Below are positions 23,883 through 50,219 of a stretch of DNA of 64,000 nt, one piece after another. The position numbers and the translations under genes are program-made. How positions within the stretch are numbered: position 1 is the first letter of the stretch; the number at the start of each line of letters is the position of its first letter. The notes under the pieces are model-generated. The model was not told where the DNA came from. It ran no database searches and worked only from the letters and a program-made list of their open reading frames with translations. The stretch comes from Cotesia glomerata (taxonomy: Eukaryota; Arthropoda; Insecta; Hymenoptera; Braconidae), in contig NC_058158.1 of the NCBI RefSeq assembly GCF_020080835.1, forward strand, positions 29,530,305 through 29,594,304, written 5' to 3'.

Positions 23883-25610
23883 TGAGATACAATCTAATTT
23901 TTTTCCGAAAAATACATTTTTCTTGAATTATCAATTATTGGTTTTTTTTTTTTTTTTTTTTTTTCAATTTTATATTTTTGTTTTGAAAAAAAAATTTTTC
24001 ACTCAAATTAGCAAAAAAAAAAAAAATCATCTGAATATTTCGAATTAAGAGTAAAATTTCCACGATAATATTTTTCTCGAATCAAGTAATAATTTTTTTT
24101 TAGTATATATTCTTTTCCGGGAATCAAAAATTCAATTTAGAGCAATTTAAAACATCAACAGTAAAACTTTATCAATTAATGAAACTAACAAAATCAACAA
24201 CAAAAACAATAGTTTATTAATTATCTGAAACACTCTACAGTTATAAATTTTCTCCTTGTTACTTTATACAGGGAATTTTATATAAATACCGCGCCATTGT
24301 TTCAAACTCCACGTAGATGAAAAAAACCATTCAACAGAGATAACTGAAAAATGTTCCACACTACCAAAAAAAAACAAATAGTATCGGACGAAATTTAATC
24401 TAATACACTTTAAAATATTAATTTGGTCGATAAGATGATAAAGAGAAAAATGTGGTAAGAGAGCGAAGCTGCAGCAAAGTTAGTATCCTGCGGCGAAATT
24501 TCTCTTCGATTTAAAACTATATATAGTGGTTTGGTCGACGTCATAACCGCGTTGTCCTTGTCGTCGTCTACACCGTCTTTTCCCTTAACTTCTCACGTCC
24601 AACCGGGTTTTCTCCTTCTCACGGTAACAGACGTGCAATAAAATCGTAGTGCAGATAGGTAGATAAAAAAAAAGGTCAAAAAATGAGAATAAGAACAAGC
24701 TCAAGACGAAAATAAGGTAAGAAAGTCCTCGGTGAGAGGTCGACGACTCTCTTTATCGAGCGCCCTAAGTTTTTTTACTTTGCTTTATTTTTTTTTTATT
24801 TTCATTACATCTATTTCTCTTTTTATTTTACAAAAAAAAAACGCATCTCATTCCCTATACATCTATATCCATCCATACATATATCCTTAATATATACAGT
24901 CTTACATCTTTAACATTTACTCAGCTTTCTTTTGCCGATGGTTCTTATTCTCTTTTGTTCTTTATCTACCTGCGCATATTTGTCGACGATTTGCATGATC
25001 GAATCCCGCGCCGCGTATCCTTGTTTCGTTCTACACCCGTTCATATATACATACGCGGCTCGTAACGCCCCGGGTGCTGCTGTGTGTGAGCGTGCTAGCT
25101 CGCAAATCACAGCGAACACTGAAATTTATTACCCTACTCTTTTTCTTTTGCCCTCACTTTTGTTTTTCTTTTTTTTTTTTTATCATTATTATCATCGTAA
25201 TATTTTTTCCATTTTTTTTTACATTTATTGTACTTTTGTTACAAACTTAAAAACTACTTTTAAACTTTTTTATTCGAATATTATTACAGAAACTTTAAGT
25301 TAACTATTTTGGGGTACTTTTCGCGGTTGTTAAAATAAATAATACATAAATAAAGCGTTGTATGATAAAAATAATTTAAAAGAGCTCTTAACTCGTTAAA
25401 AGACTTGAGGTTGGTGGGTTTGCTTCGCAAAAAGGTGAGAATGGATAGGAGCAAAAAATTTCCTGATGGAAAAACAATGTATTGGTGAGGAAGGCAATGT
25501 CCCAGACCGCGGCCTTGATTATAATTATTCCAATGGAATGAAAATGTCGAGAGTACCAGCATAGCAGAGACGGCCCCACTCTATGCATTCTACACCTATA
25601 TATATTGTAG

Positions 25611-25695
<85 letters not shown>

Positions 25696-27176
25696 TATGG
25701 TAGCGAGCTCCACTAGCCGTGGTTTAGTTTGCCACATGAGTGTGGGTGTCTTGGGCACGCGGGCAGGAAATTAAATGAACGAATACTCCACCTACGTGAA
25801 CTCGGGCATCGATCGTCTGACAACAAGGACATGCGGTTTAAGTTGTTACAGTACACGTATAAATATATATGTGTACTTATTTATATACATACATATAATA
25901 ATGTAATGAAATGAATGTATATAAAACAGAATAATCTATATTTTGCATACTCGTGAATGTCGAAGCAGATATTGGTTTTACTTTTTGTTTTATTCAACAA
26001 CATTTTTATTTCCAATCTTTTGTATTCCACGATACACTTGAGGTGAAGAGAAATATTCAAATAAACACGCGATCAATCGGAATTATTTAGTTATAAATAA
26101 ATACTCAAATTTGACTACAGTGAAAAAAATTAACTTGATTTACGAGAAAAACTATTGAACTAATCAAATTATTTTGAAGACTTTCATTGCTTTGAATCGA
26201 ATAAGATTTACTTGAAACAATAAAAATTTTTCTAATTAAATCAAGACGATTAAGCTCTTAAGAGGAACTTCGAATAGAAAACTAAAACAATTACATTTTT
26301 ATAAAATAAAATTCCCCTTTGTATTGATTTTTACAATTTTTAGGTGTTCTTTTCAAACTGTTATTTTTCTAATTTTTTTTTTTTTTTTTTTTTTTTTTTG
26401 AGAAATCCAGCTTTTGTAAATGGTACTGTAATCTTTAATTTTTCAGTTGTTTTTTATTGATTTTTTTTCCGTGAAAAATGATTTACTAAATTAATGTTAA
26501 CAGGTAGGCAATAATAAGTCTTGTTTTTATGCTTATATTATGCGAAATAACGCTCGAGAAATTAGTCGACGAGACCTTGAGTAGTTGGTTTGTTATTTTT
26601 ATTTCAAAAGTAAAGTAACAATGGTAGTTTAAAGGTAAAAGGTACGGTAACAGTACAGTAAAGTACAGTAGCTGCAGAGACGCGGAGAATGTCTCAAGGC
26701 TTTCCACCAAATGACCGGTATCGTGAATAAAAAGAATGAATAGCGACGGATGATGAAGAACTGTGTACCGTTGTATAACTCTTGTTTTTATTTTTTTCTC
26801 TATTTTATTTTTTATTATTATGTATTTGTGTGTTTTATTTTACTATTCTTATTATTGCCATTATATTTCCGCATGGAGTCGGTTACAAAAAGAGAACGGA
26901 TGTTGTTGTCGAGTGTCTGATATCAGCTGGTGTATGTCTATGACAACCGAGCGAAAATTCCGATGCTTATCCTCGTCAAGTTACCTTTACCTTTAATGTC
27001 GGGTAATTTCCCTTTTGTCGTTTGCCATAACGTTCAAATATTTCCTTTGATAACACTATTGCTTGTTTATATTTTATATATTAAGTTTAAAGATAGTTTG
27101 TCATTATCACATCGATGTTAATGACACTTGATATTTAATCACAAAATAATTATCAAATTTAGTGAAGACGAAAATT
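23883..27176. other. Non-coding stretch with TA microsatellite, no gene seen
   Basis: AT-rich sequence with long homopolymer runs. Lower-AT patches at about 24470-24760 and 24930-25130 give frames of about 70-120 codons on both strands without recognisable domains. About 26110-26250 has AACTTGATTTACGAGAAAA motifs like those near 9870, probably decayed MITE sequence. Confidence 0.4.
25617..25692. repeat. (AT)n microsatellite
   Basis: About 38 AT units without interruption. The Ile-Tyr frames that cross it on both strands are artefacts. Confidence 0.98.
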
Positions 27177-27522
27177 ACGGAAAATTCGTGCCAAAATTAC
27201 AGGGCTCGTGTTAATGTTCTACTTACAAAAAGATCAATTTGTCATTCTAACATTTTGAAGTCTACGTTTGTTTTTATTTCTTTCCAAAAATAAATTTAAA
27301 ATTCAAGTTATATAACACGAGCATGTGTCATTAAGTATTATTCACATTTTTCTAAATGTCAGTTTAAACTTACAAAAATACAACTATTACATCGAAAATT
27401 AGTGCGATGACATTTTTAAATTAACATTCTTAAAAACATTTTAAGCAAGTTAATTTAAAATGTGTGAACCTCTAACATAACTTTTAAATTTTCTGTTACA
27501 CTTTCAGTGTTTTTCCGTGTGA
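27177..27522. mobile_element. Probable MITE with ACACGGAAAA-type termini
   Basis: The right end TTACACTTTCAGTGTTTTTC followed by CGTGTG reads, inverted, as CACACGGAAAAACACTGAAA. The left end is ACGGAAAATTCGTGCCAAAA followed by TTACAGG. The termini are similar but degenerate. AACATTTTGAAG and CATTTTAAGC-type internal motifs are loosely symmetric. The terminal motif is shared with family B at 17917. Confidence 0.45.
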
Positions 27523-27595
27523 ATAAAATTAACAAGAATAAAAAATCAAGAGTGATAAAAAATCAAGTTTACAAAAACATATGACCTTATATTAA

Positions 27596-28128
27596 GGTAG
27601 TACGGTTATGAAAGCAATATTTCAAGAAATCCTCGAAACTTTGAATATAAGTCATTAAATACATAATACATATGCTGTTAAAATTTGAAGACGATTTACC
27701 ACACCAAGCTCGAGATAATTGCAATTGAAAATGACATTTTTGTACATGTAACATAGGAGAAGCGTGGGAAAATGACAGTATTTTTAATTTTTTCCATCGA
27801 AAGAATTTCAAGACTTTATCAAAAAACTAGTAGATTGAAGAATATGATATTTCAAACAATTAAAAAAAAAATGAAAATTTTTTACCATGTAGTTTTCGAG
27901 ATTAATTAAAATCAATTTCACTTTTAGAGGATTATTTTTAGGAGAGGGGGTACAAAAAACAGCCGCTAGTCACTGAAACCGTAGTGTGTGTGTATATGTA
28001 TAGAGAATATAGTAGTGACGAGTACAGTAACGTTAAAAAATCTTAACCTACAACCTTAGCTCTGTCGATACGTATAACATGGATAGCGAGTCAAAATTTT
28101 TGATCTGGATTGTCGCGGAGGTACTACC
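27596..28128. mobile_element. TTAA-flanked TIR element, copy 1 (GGTAGTAC ends)
   Basis: TTAA-GGTAGTAC at the left (27592-27603) mirrors GTACTACC-TTAA at the right (28121-28132). The 533-bp interior has no coding capacity. The TTAA flank on both sides fits the target-site duplication of piggyBac-type elements. The same termini occur at 58331-58781, and close relatives at 53999-54474 and 49123-49832. Confidence 0.75.
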
Positions 28129-28132
28129 TTAA

Positions 28133-29050
28133 TTCAAGAAAAATGACATGTTTTTTATTTTTTCTCAAACATAATGACTCGGAGTAATATTCGAGAGTTA
28201 TTTTCCATCTTTTACCACCCTCTAGGATGTATAAAGTAAAAATATATATACCTATGTGCAGCGACACCCTTCTTTCTTTGGGTCTTTCTTTCAGCATTAC
28301 TTAAACTTCACTTTCGTGACCCCATTGCCACCCAGCGCGCGTTTCGTCTCAAGAGGGTCGTTATCCCGGACAACAAGAGGTTTAAGAATAAAATCGAGCT
28401 CTCCACGATTAACTCAACACTTTACTCAGTGGTCTTTTACCATTATTTTTAAAAAACACCAAATACCATACTTGCTGGGAAATACCTACCGAAGAAAACA
28501 ATAAAATGTTTTAGCTTAAATACTCTTCAAACTTAAACTCTTTCTCTTACTTCATTTTATTTTTCCTTTATACATCACTATCTCTGAAATTTATTTACCA
28601 GTTGTTTTTTTTCTATTTATTGTTATTATTATCAGCACTCGTTCCTGGTGTTGGGAACAAATTTCTGGAATTCATTACCACCAACTATCACCACTGCGGC
28701 GACCCTGGCGGAGTTTCAAATGAAATGTTTCAACTACCTGCACGATATTGAACGAGCAGAGCTTAGTGCGGAACTGTATCGAGGCTAGTGATTCTAAGAC
28801 TCAGTGATTGTTAATCGATGATTAAAAAATTTTGAAAACTATGAAAATTTATATTGACTTTACTTTTTTGAGTTTTTATTTACTTTTGAGTTCTTGTTTA
28901 CTTTTGGAGTTCTTCTTTACTCTTGTAATTTGCAATTGGCCTGAAAGAGACCATATTATTATCATAATTATAATTATTATTTTCATTCTCATTAATGTTA
29001 TTTTTATGATCATCAATATTACTGCTTTTTATATTATGTATTACTTTTTC
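28133..29050. other. Non-coding stretch, no gene seen
   Basis: A lower-AT patch lies at about 28250-28500 and another at about 28640-28800. Neither shows a recognisable coding segment. Confidence 0.4.
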
Positions 29051-29059
29051 TTTACTTAT

Positions 29060-29155
29060 TGTAAATGTACACTCTGTAAAAACAAATATTGAGTCTTGGC
29101 TGCTAGGGGACTGTAGTCCTGCGGCCAGTTAAATGAATGCATTACATTACATTAT
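29060..29155 (+). mobile_element. Putative LINE 3' terminus (hairpin plus ATTAC-repeat tail)
   Basis: The run CTAGGGGACTGTAGTCCTGC can form a short hairpin and is followed by GCGGCCAGTTAAATGAATGC and then ATTACATTACATTA tandem repeats. A hairpin followed by a simple repeat tail is the same architecture as the 3' end of the LINE at 2452-3095. No RT coding sequence is visible upstream, so the assignment is tentative. Confidence 0.4.
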
Positions 29156-29286
29156 TAAAATTTTATCGTTTTTAAATGTACTGCAGACTTTGCCAGTAAT
29201 AAATCATGAGGTGTGAGAAATGAAACGGGACCGAGAGCTGGTTGTCATGGCGCTTCGTCCCGGAATGTCTCGAGAATACAGAAGTA

Positions 29287-29288
<2 letters not shown>

Positions 29289-29342
<54 letters not shown>
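29289..29342. repeat. (TA)n microsatellite
   Basis: About 27 uninterrupted TA units. Confidence 0.98.
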
Positions 29343-29347
<5 letters not shown>

Positions 29348-31621
29348 AATAATTGTAATGTAAGAAGTGGTAGTATCAGTAGAAGTAGCTTCTAAGAGAG
29401 TAAAGAAGAAAATTAGGAATTTCACAGGCATAAGTACAGCATGTAGTGTAATTTAGATCGCTCTTTGCTAACTATACAGCAAGTTTCTTTGAAACCTTCA
29501 TCTTACATTCTCATCAGCTCTTATATCTACCGAGGATGATTAACGTACTTCTCTTACACTTAGCTCACTTCCTATTCCTCCGTATTAAACTTCTTTATTG
29601 CTATTTAATAATAAATATTCCTGCAAGCAAACTATTTAATCAGAGTAACTTATTTTTCAATTAACTCGAGTTCTGATAACTTTTAATTACCATACGATCT
29701 ATCAGCATAAATAAAGATTTATTATTTTTGAATACTGTCATATGTAAATGGAAGATAAATAAGCCTCGGTGATGAAAAAATTCCGATTTATCTATATAAG
29801 GTGTTTATAAATCACTTAAATTAACTTGACTGTCTCGGATCTGGCGAGAGAAACGAGAGAGAAAGAGAGAGAAGAGTACTTGCACGGTGATATCTGAGTA
29901 TGGAGCTCAGCATCAGGCAGTCAACCAGTCAGCCGCAGAGAACCTGATGTTGGAGTGGGTCAGGGAGTTTCAACTGAGCAGTACATGTCTTGTGTCCGTG
30001 GACATCCTTTACTACTCCCATTAGTCTTATTGCAATCCCGGCAATTCACTCGACAACATAGTCAAAGTTGTCTAGACAAACCCGTTTTCACCAAGAGTCC
30101 AACCGCAAAACCAAAGCATTAAGAGTCTTCGTCGAAAATCTTACACTCTGATGGCATTTTCTTAACGACTTAGGTCAACTCTTTTTGCAAGCTCATTTAT
30201 TACAATAGACGACTGTAATATTAAAAACCTCTATTCATGCACATTGATTCTAACTCGCCAATAAAACACGTACAAAAACTCAAATAAAGGTAAATCGTTA
30301 TCTTTTTGTCTCTTTTATCTGGTTTAATGTCTGTGTCTCTTCAAGTTGATTTCCCTGCAGACCAAAAAGCTAGATTTCAAAGTCGAACTGCAAGGAATAC
30401 ATTTTATTCTATTTCTGTTTTGTTTTACTTTAATACCCATCTCTTCTCTCTTTTGGTCTTTATCTACCTCTAGTTGTTTATTTTTGCACGAGGTATCCGT
30501 TCGAAGAAACGTAGTTGTAGTCGTGTCGTTTGAAACAAAATTGTCGTCACTATTGAGTCGTTGAGTCGAGATTGTGTGCTTTATAGTCGACTCTAGTTCT
30601 TTACCGGTGCGTGTTCTGGATGCGCAAGAAAAAACATAAGTTTTCACATATGTGAGCAACTTTAGACAATGTTATCCTGTAACCTTTAGACAGAGTCGAC
30701 TGTACTCCATTGCTATGCTACATGTCGCATGGCTACTCAGTTGTAATGATGCGCTTTCCAAACAATTTACTGTCCAGCTTTTTTCTGTTAAATTGTTAAC
30801 TTCCGTTCACTAGTGTGTATACAAATTTTACGGTACATACAAACTATCTATTACACGTTACATGATGCCTCATTTAGACTCCTAGGAATAGTAGGTATCG
30901 ATACATTTTTATTTCGCAGAACGTCTTCATGTTGATCGCGAGTTTCAATAAATAATGCTTAATTAATTATTTAGTGGCGTAAAAACGTTGTCGGCTCAAA
31001 TAAGATATATCTTCTTTTTTATATGACTTTCCGATAACTCCTGGATTTCTCGCTTCCTATTCACACCCTTCTATCATCGAACTTCCGTTCATATCGACAG
31101 CTTTCTCGCGTATATGTGCATCCGTAGATATATGCGTACATACTACTTTGGCCTGGTCTGATCTGGTCTGCTCTACTAGTTACTACTATATCCCGGTACG
31201 GCGATGTATACTAACTCCGAGTATAGTACTATGTACGTCTCAATGAACCGCAACACGATTGGCAGTTCGATACGTCGGCCATTGAAACGCAAGATAAATC
31301 GAGCTGTCGACAACTTCTTCGTATTATTTTTATTTCTCTCCAACACTTTTCTCTTTTCCTGTCTTCTTTGCTCCAATTCTTTCTTCTCTTTCTCCTTGTC
31401 TGGTATTCTTGTCTCTTTATTTTATTTTTTATTTCAATTTATCTTCTTTTACACAAGTTAACTCGTAGCTTTTAATTTATTATCACGAGTAAAGTCTTTC
31501 AAGTACAAATATATATACATAAAACGATAATCCGCGACTAATTAAATCAATTATTTAAAATAAAAAGATTTTATAAAATAACAACTGTTGGTTTAACTAG
31601 GAATATTTGCAATTATATTTG

Positions 31622-31701
<80 letters not shown>

Positions 31702-32400
31702 TATATAGTATATCTTTTGATGAAAAAATACCTGTCAAAATTTAAATGAACCATTGAGCGGCTTGTTCTCTTTGTTTTGTTAACTGTGAAATTATTTCGT
31801 GTTTAATTAAATGGAAGCAGAGCGAGTAAAATAAAAGGTTTAAAAATATAATAAAAGTGAATAACGTTAACTAAAAAGAGAGAAAAAAAATTAAATGAAA
31901 TAAAAACAAACAAGTTATGTCGAGTTTAACCAAGTGAAACCGTGTCAAACACTCGAGGGTTGAAAGTCACACAAAAGTATTATTCATAAGCGAGTATAGT
32001 TAACAGGATGAGCTTGAGTTGAGCAGTCATTTAGATTATTATCATAAACTTTATTCTTTAAATAAAAAAATATTATAATCACTTGTTATAAAAATGCATG
32101 CTACGACGATAATGAGCTCGTAAATAAACAGGTCCGAAAAAGACTTAACGTTTTAAGCTACCTTTTCTCTTTTACATACATCGTATACATTATACACACA
32201 GCTAAAGTAACTACACATACATAATATATGTATGCACTTGGATAGTCTTTAATCTTACACAAAGCACATTGTTTAAAGAAACTTTACTCTAATATTAAGT
32301 TGCTCGAGTAAATTTTAATAGCTACTTACAAATTTTTTTTTATAATTAATATATACCATTATTATTTATTTTTTTACTGCAAAAAATTTTAAAAAGTAAC
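29343..32400. other. Non-coding region upstream of the BCOR-like gene, no exon identified
   Basis: About 29830-30060 is a lower-AT, GAGA-rich patch (GAGAGAAAGAGAGAGAAGAG near 29855) and about 30300-30720 and 31040-31400 are further patches. Promoter or untranslated exon(s) of the BCOR-like gene may lie here, but no splice-supported exon can be fixed by eye. Confidence 0.35.
31625..31708. repeat. (TA)n microsatellite, interrupted
   Basis: About 28 TA units, one AAAT interruption, then about 10 more units. Confidence 0.97.
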
Positions 32401-32700
32401 AACTAATAAAAGCGAAACAATCGTGACCGAAAGTGTGTCCTAAAGTGAAATAAAAGAGTAGAGCGGGTTAAGAGGCCAGTGAGGTGTAGCGGGGTGTGAT
32501 GCGCAAGTTGGATAAAATAGCGTGAGCGAGTGAACGAAAGGTATAATAGCAAGTGTGTTGTGTGGGTAACGAGAAAGAAAATAAAGGATAGTGATACTTA
32601 GAGTATACAGAGGAAGCTTGCGTGAACACGACAAGACAAATACAAGAGGATGAAGATTAATGTTGCCTGACGCGACCATGGCACCAGTTGTCTGTCTCGT
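32400..32700 (+). other. Possible 5' untranslated exon of the BCOR-like gene
   Basis: This purine-rich, lower-AT stretch (AAAGTGAAATAAAAG..., ACGACAAGACAAATACAAG) is typical of arthropod 5'UTRs. It ends near an ATG in a strong context (GCGACCATGG, ATG at 32678) followed by a donor-like CTC|GTGAGA at about 32698. Joining that donor to the acceptor at 33183 would give a short upstream frame ending in TGA, so the main ATG would be at 33202. This is inference only. Confidence 0.25.
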
Positions 32701-33201
32701 GAGAAACTATCTTTCGGCAGTGCACACCCCGTGTTACAATTCCGACCGCCACTCGACCCAATACCTATATCTATACTCTGGTAGTTCTACACATAAGTCT
32801 CGATCGATCTTGTCTAATATACACATCCATACACACACTCTTATTCTTCTCTCCCTTTAGTTTATTACAGCGCACATAACAATGCCCACATGTCACCAGA
32901 AATTATCTCTCAACATGACCCATGTTATGGCCAACTAATAAACATTAATATAATGCCCATCATCTTTCAAATTATTTCTCCCTTCTAACGCTTTATCTAA
33001 TTAATTATTCTAATATATATTTTTTTATTAATAAAAATGATTATTTAATACAAAAATTATATGCCTCTAGCATGAAATGCAGAGGCTAAGTTTTACTACC
33101 GCTTTAAATGGATTAAAAACATTTACAGAATTTAAATTATTCAAACTTAAACTCAATTAGTTTATTAATTTCTGTGTTACAGATCCGTGAGTCGGCGTGA
33201 C

Positions 33202-46079
<12,878 letters not shown>

Positions 46080-46355
46080 CAAAAGGACAATCTGAAGAGT
46101 TTTACTAGTAATAATTCTAACGTTATTGTTAATGATAATAATATAAATATTAATAATAATAATAATAGTAACTATAATGATAGTAATGATAACAAAAAAA
46201 GTAGTAATATTAATAATAGCGATAGTAATATGTCCTCAACTCTTCAGATACCATCGACATCAATTACCAATAATGATAATGATAGTAAAAAACTAAATGA
46301 GATTAAATCTCCTTCCAAAGTAGCGATTAAGCGCGAACGTTTACGGAAGAAATAG
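46080..46355 (+). CDS. Candidate stop-codon readthrough extension of the BCOR-like protein (91 codons)
   Basis: Directly after TGA (46077-46079), in the same frame, 91 sense codons run to TAG at 46353-46355. Codons are read through AAT/AGT/GAT-rich sequence where the other two frames are dense with TAA, TAG and TGA. The peptide is Asn/Ser-rich, then MSSTLQIPSTSITNND, and ends with a basic, NLS-like KSPSKVAIKRERLRKK. The stop context is TGA followed by C, the leakiest class in insects. Alternatives are a recent nonsense mutation or sequencing error, or a chance open frame in triplet-repeat 3'UTR. Confidence 0.45.
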   Translation, partial: QKDNLKSFTSNNSNVIVNDNNININNNNNSNYNDSNDNKKSSNINNSDSNMSSTLQIPSTSITNNDNDSKKLNEIKSPSKVAIKRERLRKK

Positions 46356-49122
46356 AATCATCATTGATGTTCATATTTGTTCTTTTATTTTGTCTAATCA
46401 ATACATTTATTTACTCATTTACACGTGATAAAATAAATCTGAATTTTTTAAAGATTAACTAATGAAAAGAAAACAAAATAGTTAGTAAAAAAAATTTTTT
46501 TAATAATTTTTTTACTACGGATATTTCTTTTTTTTTCATTTTTATTACTGACTGATAGTGCAAATGGTGCATAGAAAAATATGAAGGTGCAATTTTAATT
46601 CAAACGTTGATTGAGAGTAATTAATTCACTAGTAAATAAACTCAAATTGAATAAAGCAGCGACCTGTGACATTATATTAGAATGTTTATTAAATAATTAA
46701 GAGTAATTTTAATTAACAAATGAATATTATAATAGAATTAAATATGAATATGTTGCCTCGGCAGCTGAATAATTTTAATTTAATGCTTTTTATTAGAGAG
46801 ATAAACTGCCGTTATGATAATATAGAAAAACGTGAGCCGTTAAATAAATTATAAAAGGTTTTGTTACAAATAAATATAACGTGATTTATCTTGTAAATGA
46901 ATATGAATATCAATTATTAATAATGAGTGAAGTAAACGGGGCAATGTTAGCAAATAAAAGTACTAAAAAGTTACTTAACGATTGAATTCATTTTAAGTAA
47001 AAAAAAAACCTTTTATTTACGTCTCACGTAAGCCAACAACTATTTTATCAATGAAACAAAACTATAATTAATAAAATGTTACCAGTAATTATTATTACTA
47101 TTATTTCTGATTATCATATTATTTATCATTTTATTTTGTGAATACAATTTACGTTGATAAATAATTTTATTTAATTGTATATAATTTTATTTTTGGTGCA
47201 ACGAGGCATTTAACAGTTGGCAAGTGCAATTTCACAATTATTAGAAATGAAATAATTATAGATAATTAATTTTTCAATAAGTAACTATTTTTTGTCTTTA
47301 CAATACTCGTTTTAATTGAATTGAATTTTTTTTTTTTTTAATTTTTATTATTGTAGTTTCTTCATCTGTTATATTATATTAATCAATGATTATCCTTTTT
47401 ATTTTAATAACTCGTAATTAATATCATTGATTATTTATTTACAACGTGCAATAACGTATTCAATTGCTTGCATCAATCAATTAAAAATTATTCAGTGTAA
47501 TAATATTTTATTATTAATATATAATTAACATTAGGGTAAATTACTTTTTTAACATTTAGCTCGCGTTGTCTTGTGCGTTATTAATAAATACAAAAAAAAA
47601 AAAAAAAATATAATAACGGAGTAAATAAAATTTTTATGTACTTATTGATTTTTTGCAATGACAAGTATGTTTGAGTATGCGTAGTTTTTTTTTATTTAGA
47701 TAATCTTAAGTGATGTGTAATTTGTATGAGTGGTTTTCAAGCTTAATAAATTTATCGCAATGCCGTAAATTTTGACAGAAAAAAAAAAAATAAATTGAAA
47801 TTTTCAATTGTTATAATCAGTCTCAGGGAAATCTTTATGTAAAAATGAAAATAAAATAAATGAAAAAAATAACAATTAATTATAATTATGATAAACCGAT
47901 AGTTAAAAATACATAAATATTAACAACGCATATAAACGACGAAAGAAACTAATTATTTAATGTCAACGTGAATTAATTGTGTAATTAATTTAATTGTATA
48001 GTTAATTATAAATTATAAATATTAATTATCTTCCAATATTATTGAATATATAAATAAATAAATAAATAAATAGATAAATATCAATGCAGTACATCATGAA
48101 GTTTTTATTACTTTACTGTAAATTTACCAGCTTACTGTAAATATCAATATATTTTGCGATTTATGAATGAAATTATAAGTAAAAATCATTTAAAAATATA
48201 GTAGTAAACAAAAAACACTTTCCACTTAAAATAAATAAAGTTAATTATAAAATAATAAATAGTTTGACAAATTATGATAATATGTGTATGTACTGTATGT
48301 ATTTTAAATTGTAATTATTAATTTTATGAGCGTAAATATTAATCAGCTATTGTGTACGTAGAATTTATTAGAATAAATATAATAATTAGTTTTGAAACGT
48401 AGTTAAATGTGATGCACTGAACAAAATTCGCAGAGTTGCTATTATACTGTAAATACTATTATTATATTATAAATTATAAATATAAATATTATGATTAAAT
48501 AAACTATAATGACTATCACGCGATTAATGGTTCGCTTTTTTGATGTACTGTAAAATATAATAGACATTGATGTAAATTTTTTCTTAGATATTAATTAAGT
48601 TATAACATTTCCTGATCTTTATAGAACAGTCAGATAATTATAATTATAAATAAATAATTAATTATAATAATAACTATAATGGAAAAAACTTCTAAATGTG
48701 TTAACGCTACTGCTTCGAATAAATATAAAAAAAAAAAATAACAATACAAAGGTATTATATATTACAAAAAAAGTGAAGTAAAATATAATAATAAATGGAA
48801 ATATAAATATATATACTTGTAAGCATATATATATTTTATTTCATGAATTTTGTTCAGAAGAAAAAGTAAATTAATAAATGTATTGATGCAAAGAAACAAA
48901 TACAAAGTAGAGATTTTCTGTGATTTGTAAAAAAAAAGGAAAAATTAAAAACAATATACAATTAATGTCTTTGTTTTCTTTCAATATTAGTTTTCTTTCT
49001 AAAGTTTAATTGATTCCCTTTTATGATTTCTTTTTTTTATTAAATTGTTTATACGTTTCTTCAATTTAATATTTTTCTGATCAAGATTTCTTCTCTCAAC
49101 GTGTCGTTAGTTGATCAATTAA
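46356..49122 (+). other. Presumed BCOR-like 3'UTR and intergenic AT-rich sequence
   Basis: There is no coding signal. Many AATAAA-type signals are present (first at 46432-46437), so the cleavage site cannot be chosen by eye. Two perfect Pumilio-type TGTAAATA octamers occur at 48136-48143 and 48448-48455. They would only be meaningful if the 3'UTR extends that far. Confidence 0.4.
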
Positions 49123-49832
49123 GGGGGTATTCTGGCCTAGAAGCTTGAATTGAAGATAATTTCTGAAGTGTCGTAAAAAAAGGCAATCAATATTTTTACC
49201 ATTCATTTTTTTATAAGATATTTATTAATATTTCAAGAATACAGAAAAAAAAAATTCAAAAAGTTAGTAGCTAATAAAGTGGAGGGCTTAAAAAAATTGG
49301 CACACGATTATACCCACGATTCAAACTCTCCCAGCATGCTCTCCTAGCATGCAATCAATCCACTGCAGTCAAAAAAAAAAACAGATTATTAATTTAGAGT
49401 AATGCTACTATCGTACTAACTAAAAAAAAGCTGAAAAAAAATTTTTTCACAAAATCACAACTGTCTGAAAAAAATTAATTTTTGTCCCACTTTTTTTGAG
49501 TTTTCCGAATTTTTAAAAAATAGTAAATATTGAAATTTGAGGATGATGATAGTTTATGCGATAGGGAAACTTTTAAAGAAGACACACCAAATTTCAAGTA
49601 ATTCGATTTAGTAGAACTTGAGAAATCGTGGGTATCGTGTTAAAAAAGAAAGTTTCAACAAAAACGCGTTTAAAGTTTCGCATAAAGTTTCACGCAGTCT
49701 AGCAAAACAGCCATTTCTCCTAAAATAATTCGAATTTTCCAAAGTTCTCCTAAAGACATTCTTAAAGGGTTAAGTTTTCAAAATATGAAAAAAAAAATCA
49801 ATTTTTTCAAATCTCTAAACCAGAATACCCCC
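49123..49832. mobile_element. TTAA-flanked TIR element, copy 4 (GGGGGTATTCTGG ends)
   Basis: TTAA-GGGGGTATTCTGG at 49119-49135 mirrors CCAGAATACCCCC-TTAA at 49820-49836 exactly. The 710-bp interior has no long frame. The TTAA on each side is the expected duplication of piggyBac-type integration. It lies in the intergenic space between the two convergent genes. Confidence 0.85.
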
Positions 49833-49992
49833 TTAATGAAAATACAATCATAGACGCAATTCGCAAGCAGCGCTATTAGTTTCTTCCAAAAAAATTCAAA
49901 TTGACATGCATGCGTTTATTTACATACATTAAAACAATTTCTTCTCATTGACTATTAGTAAATAATTTTAAATTTATAGATTTTTTCCGACA

Positions 49993-50216
49993 TATAAAGT
50001 AAAAGACCCCATTAGTGGCACCTTTAACCCCTATTAGTGGCACTTTTTCTTTCAATGAGAAAATGTTCTACTTGGAATAAAAATTAAAAATTTTTTTCAT
50101 CTAAAGGTCTCAAAGATTAGAAATAATATATTCATTATTGAAATTAATGATTTCATTAATTGAATAAGTACCAAAATCAAAGAAAGTGTCAGTAATGGGG
50201 TCTTTAACCCTACTCC
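49993..50216. mobile_element. Short MITE (AGTAAAAGACCCCATTAGTGGCAC ends)
   Basis: The left AAAGACCCCATTAGTGGCAC is matched in inverse by GTGTCAGTAATGGGGTCTTT on the right. A second internal TTTAACCCCTATTAGTGGCA repeats the left motif in tandem. The terminal motif is related to the element in BCOR-like intron 1 at 38399. Confidence 0.65.
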
Positions 50217-50219
50217 ATT

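Noticed and set aside
24910..25303. Overlapping 123-codon plus-strand and 69-codon minus-strand frames
   Set aside because: The plus-strand frame ends in a poly-T-derived Phe run. Neither frame has a recognisable domain, and both span a lower-AT patch where chance open frames are expected.
33187..33201. Translation start at GTG 33187
   Set aside because: Nuclear genes normally use ATG. The first ATG is at 33202, and the exon edge (acceptor AG at 33181-33182) precedes both.
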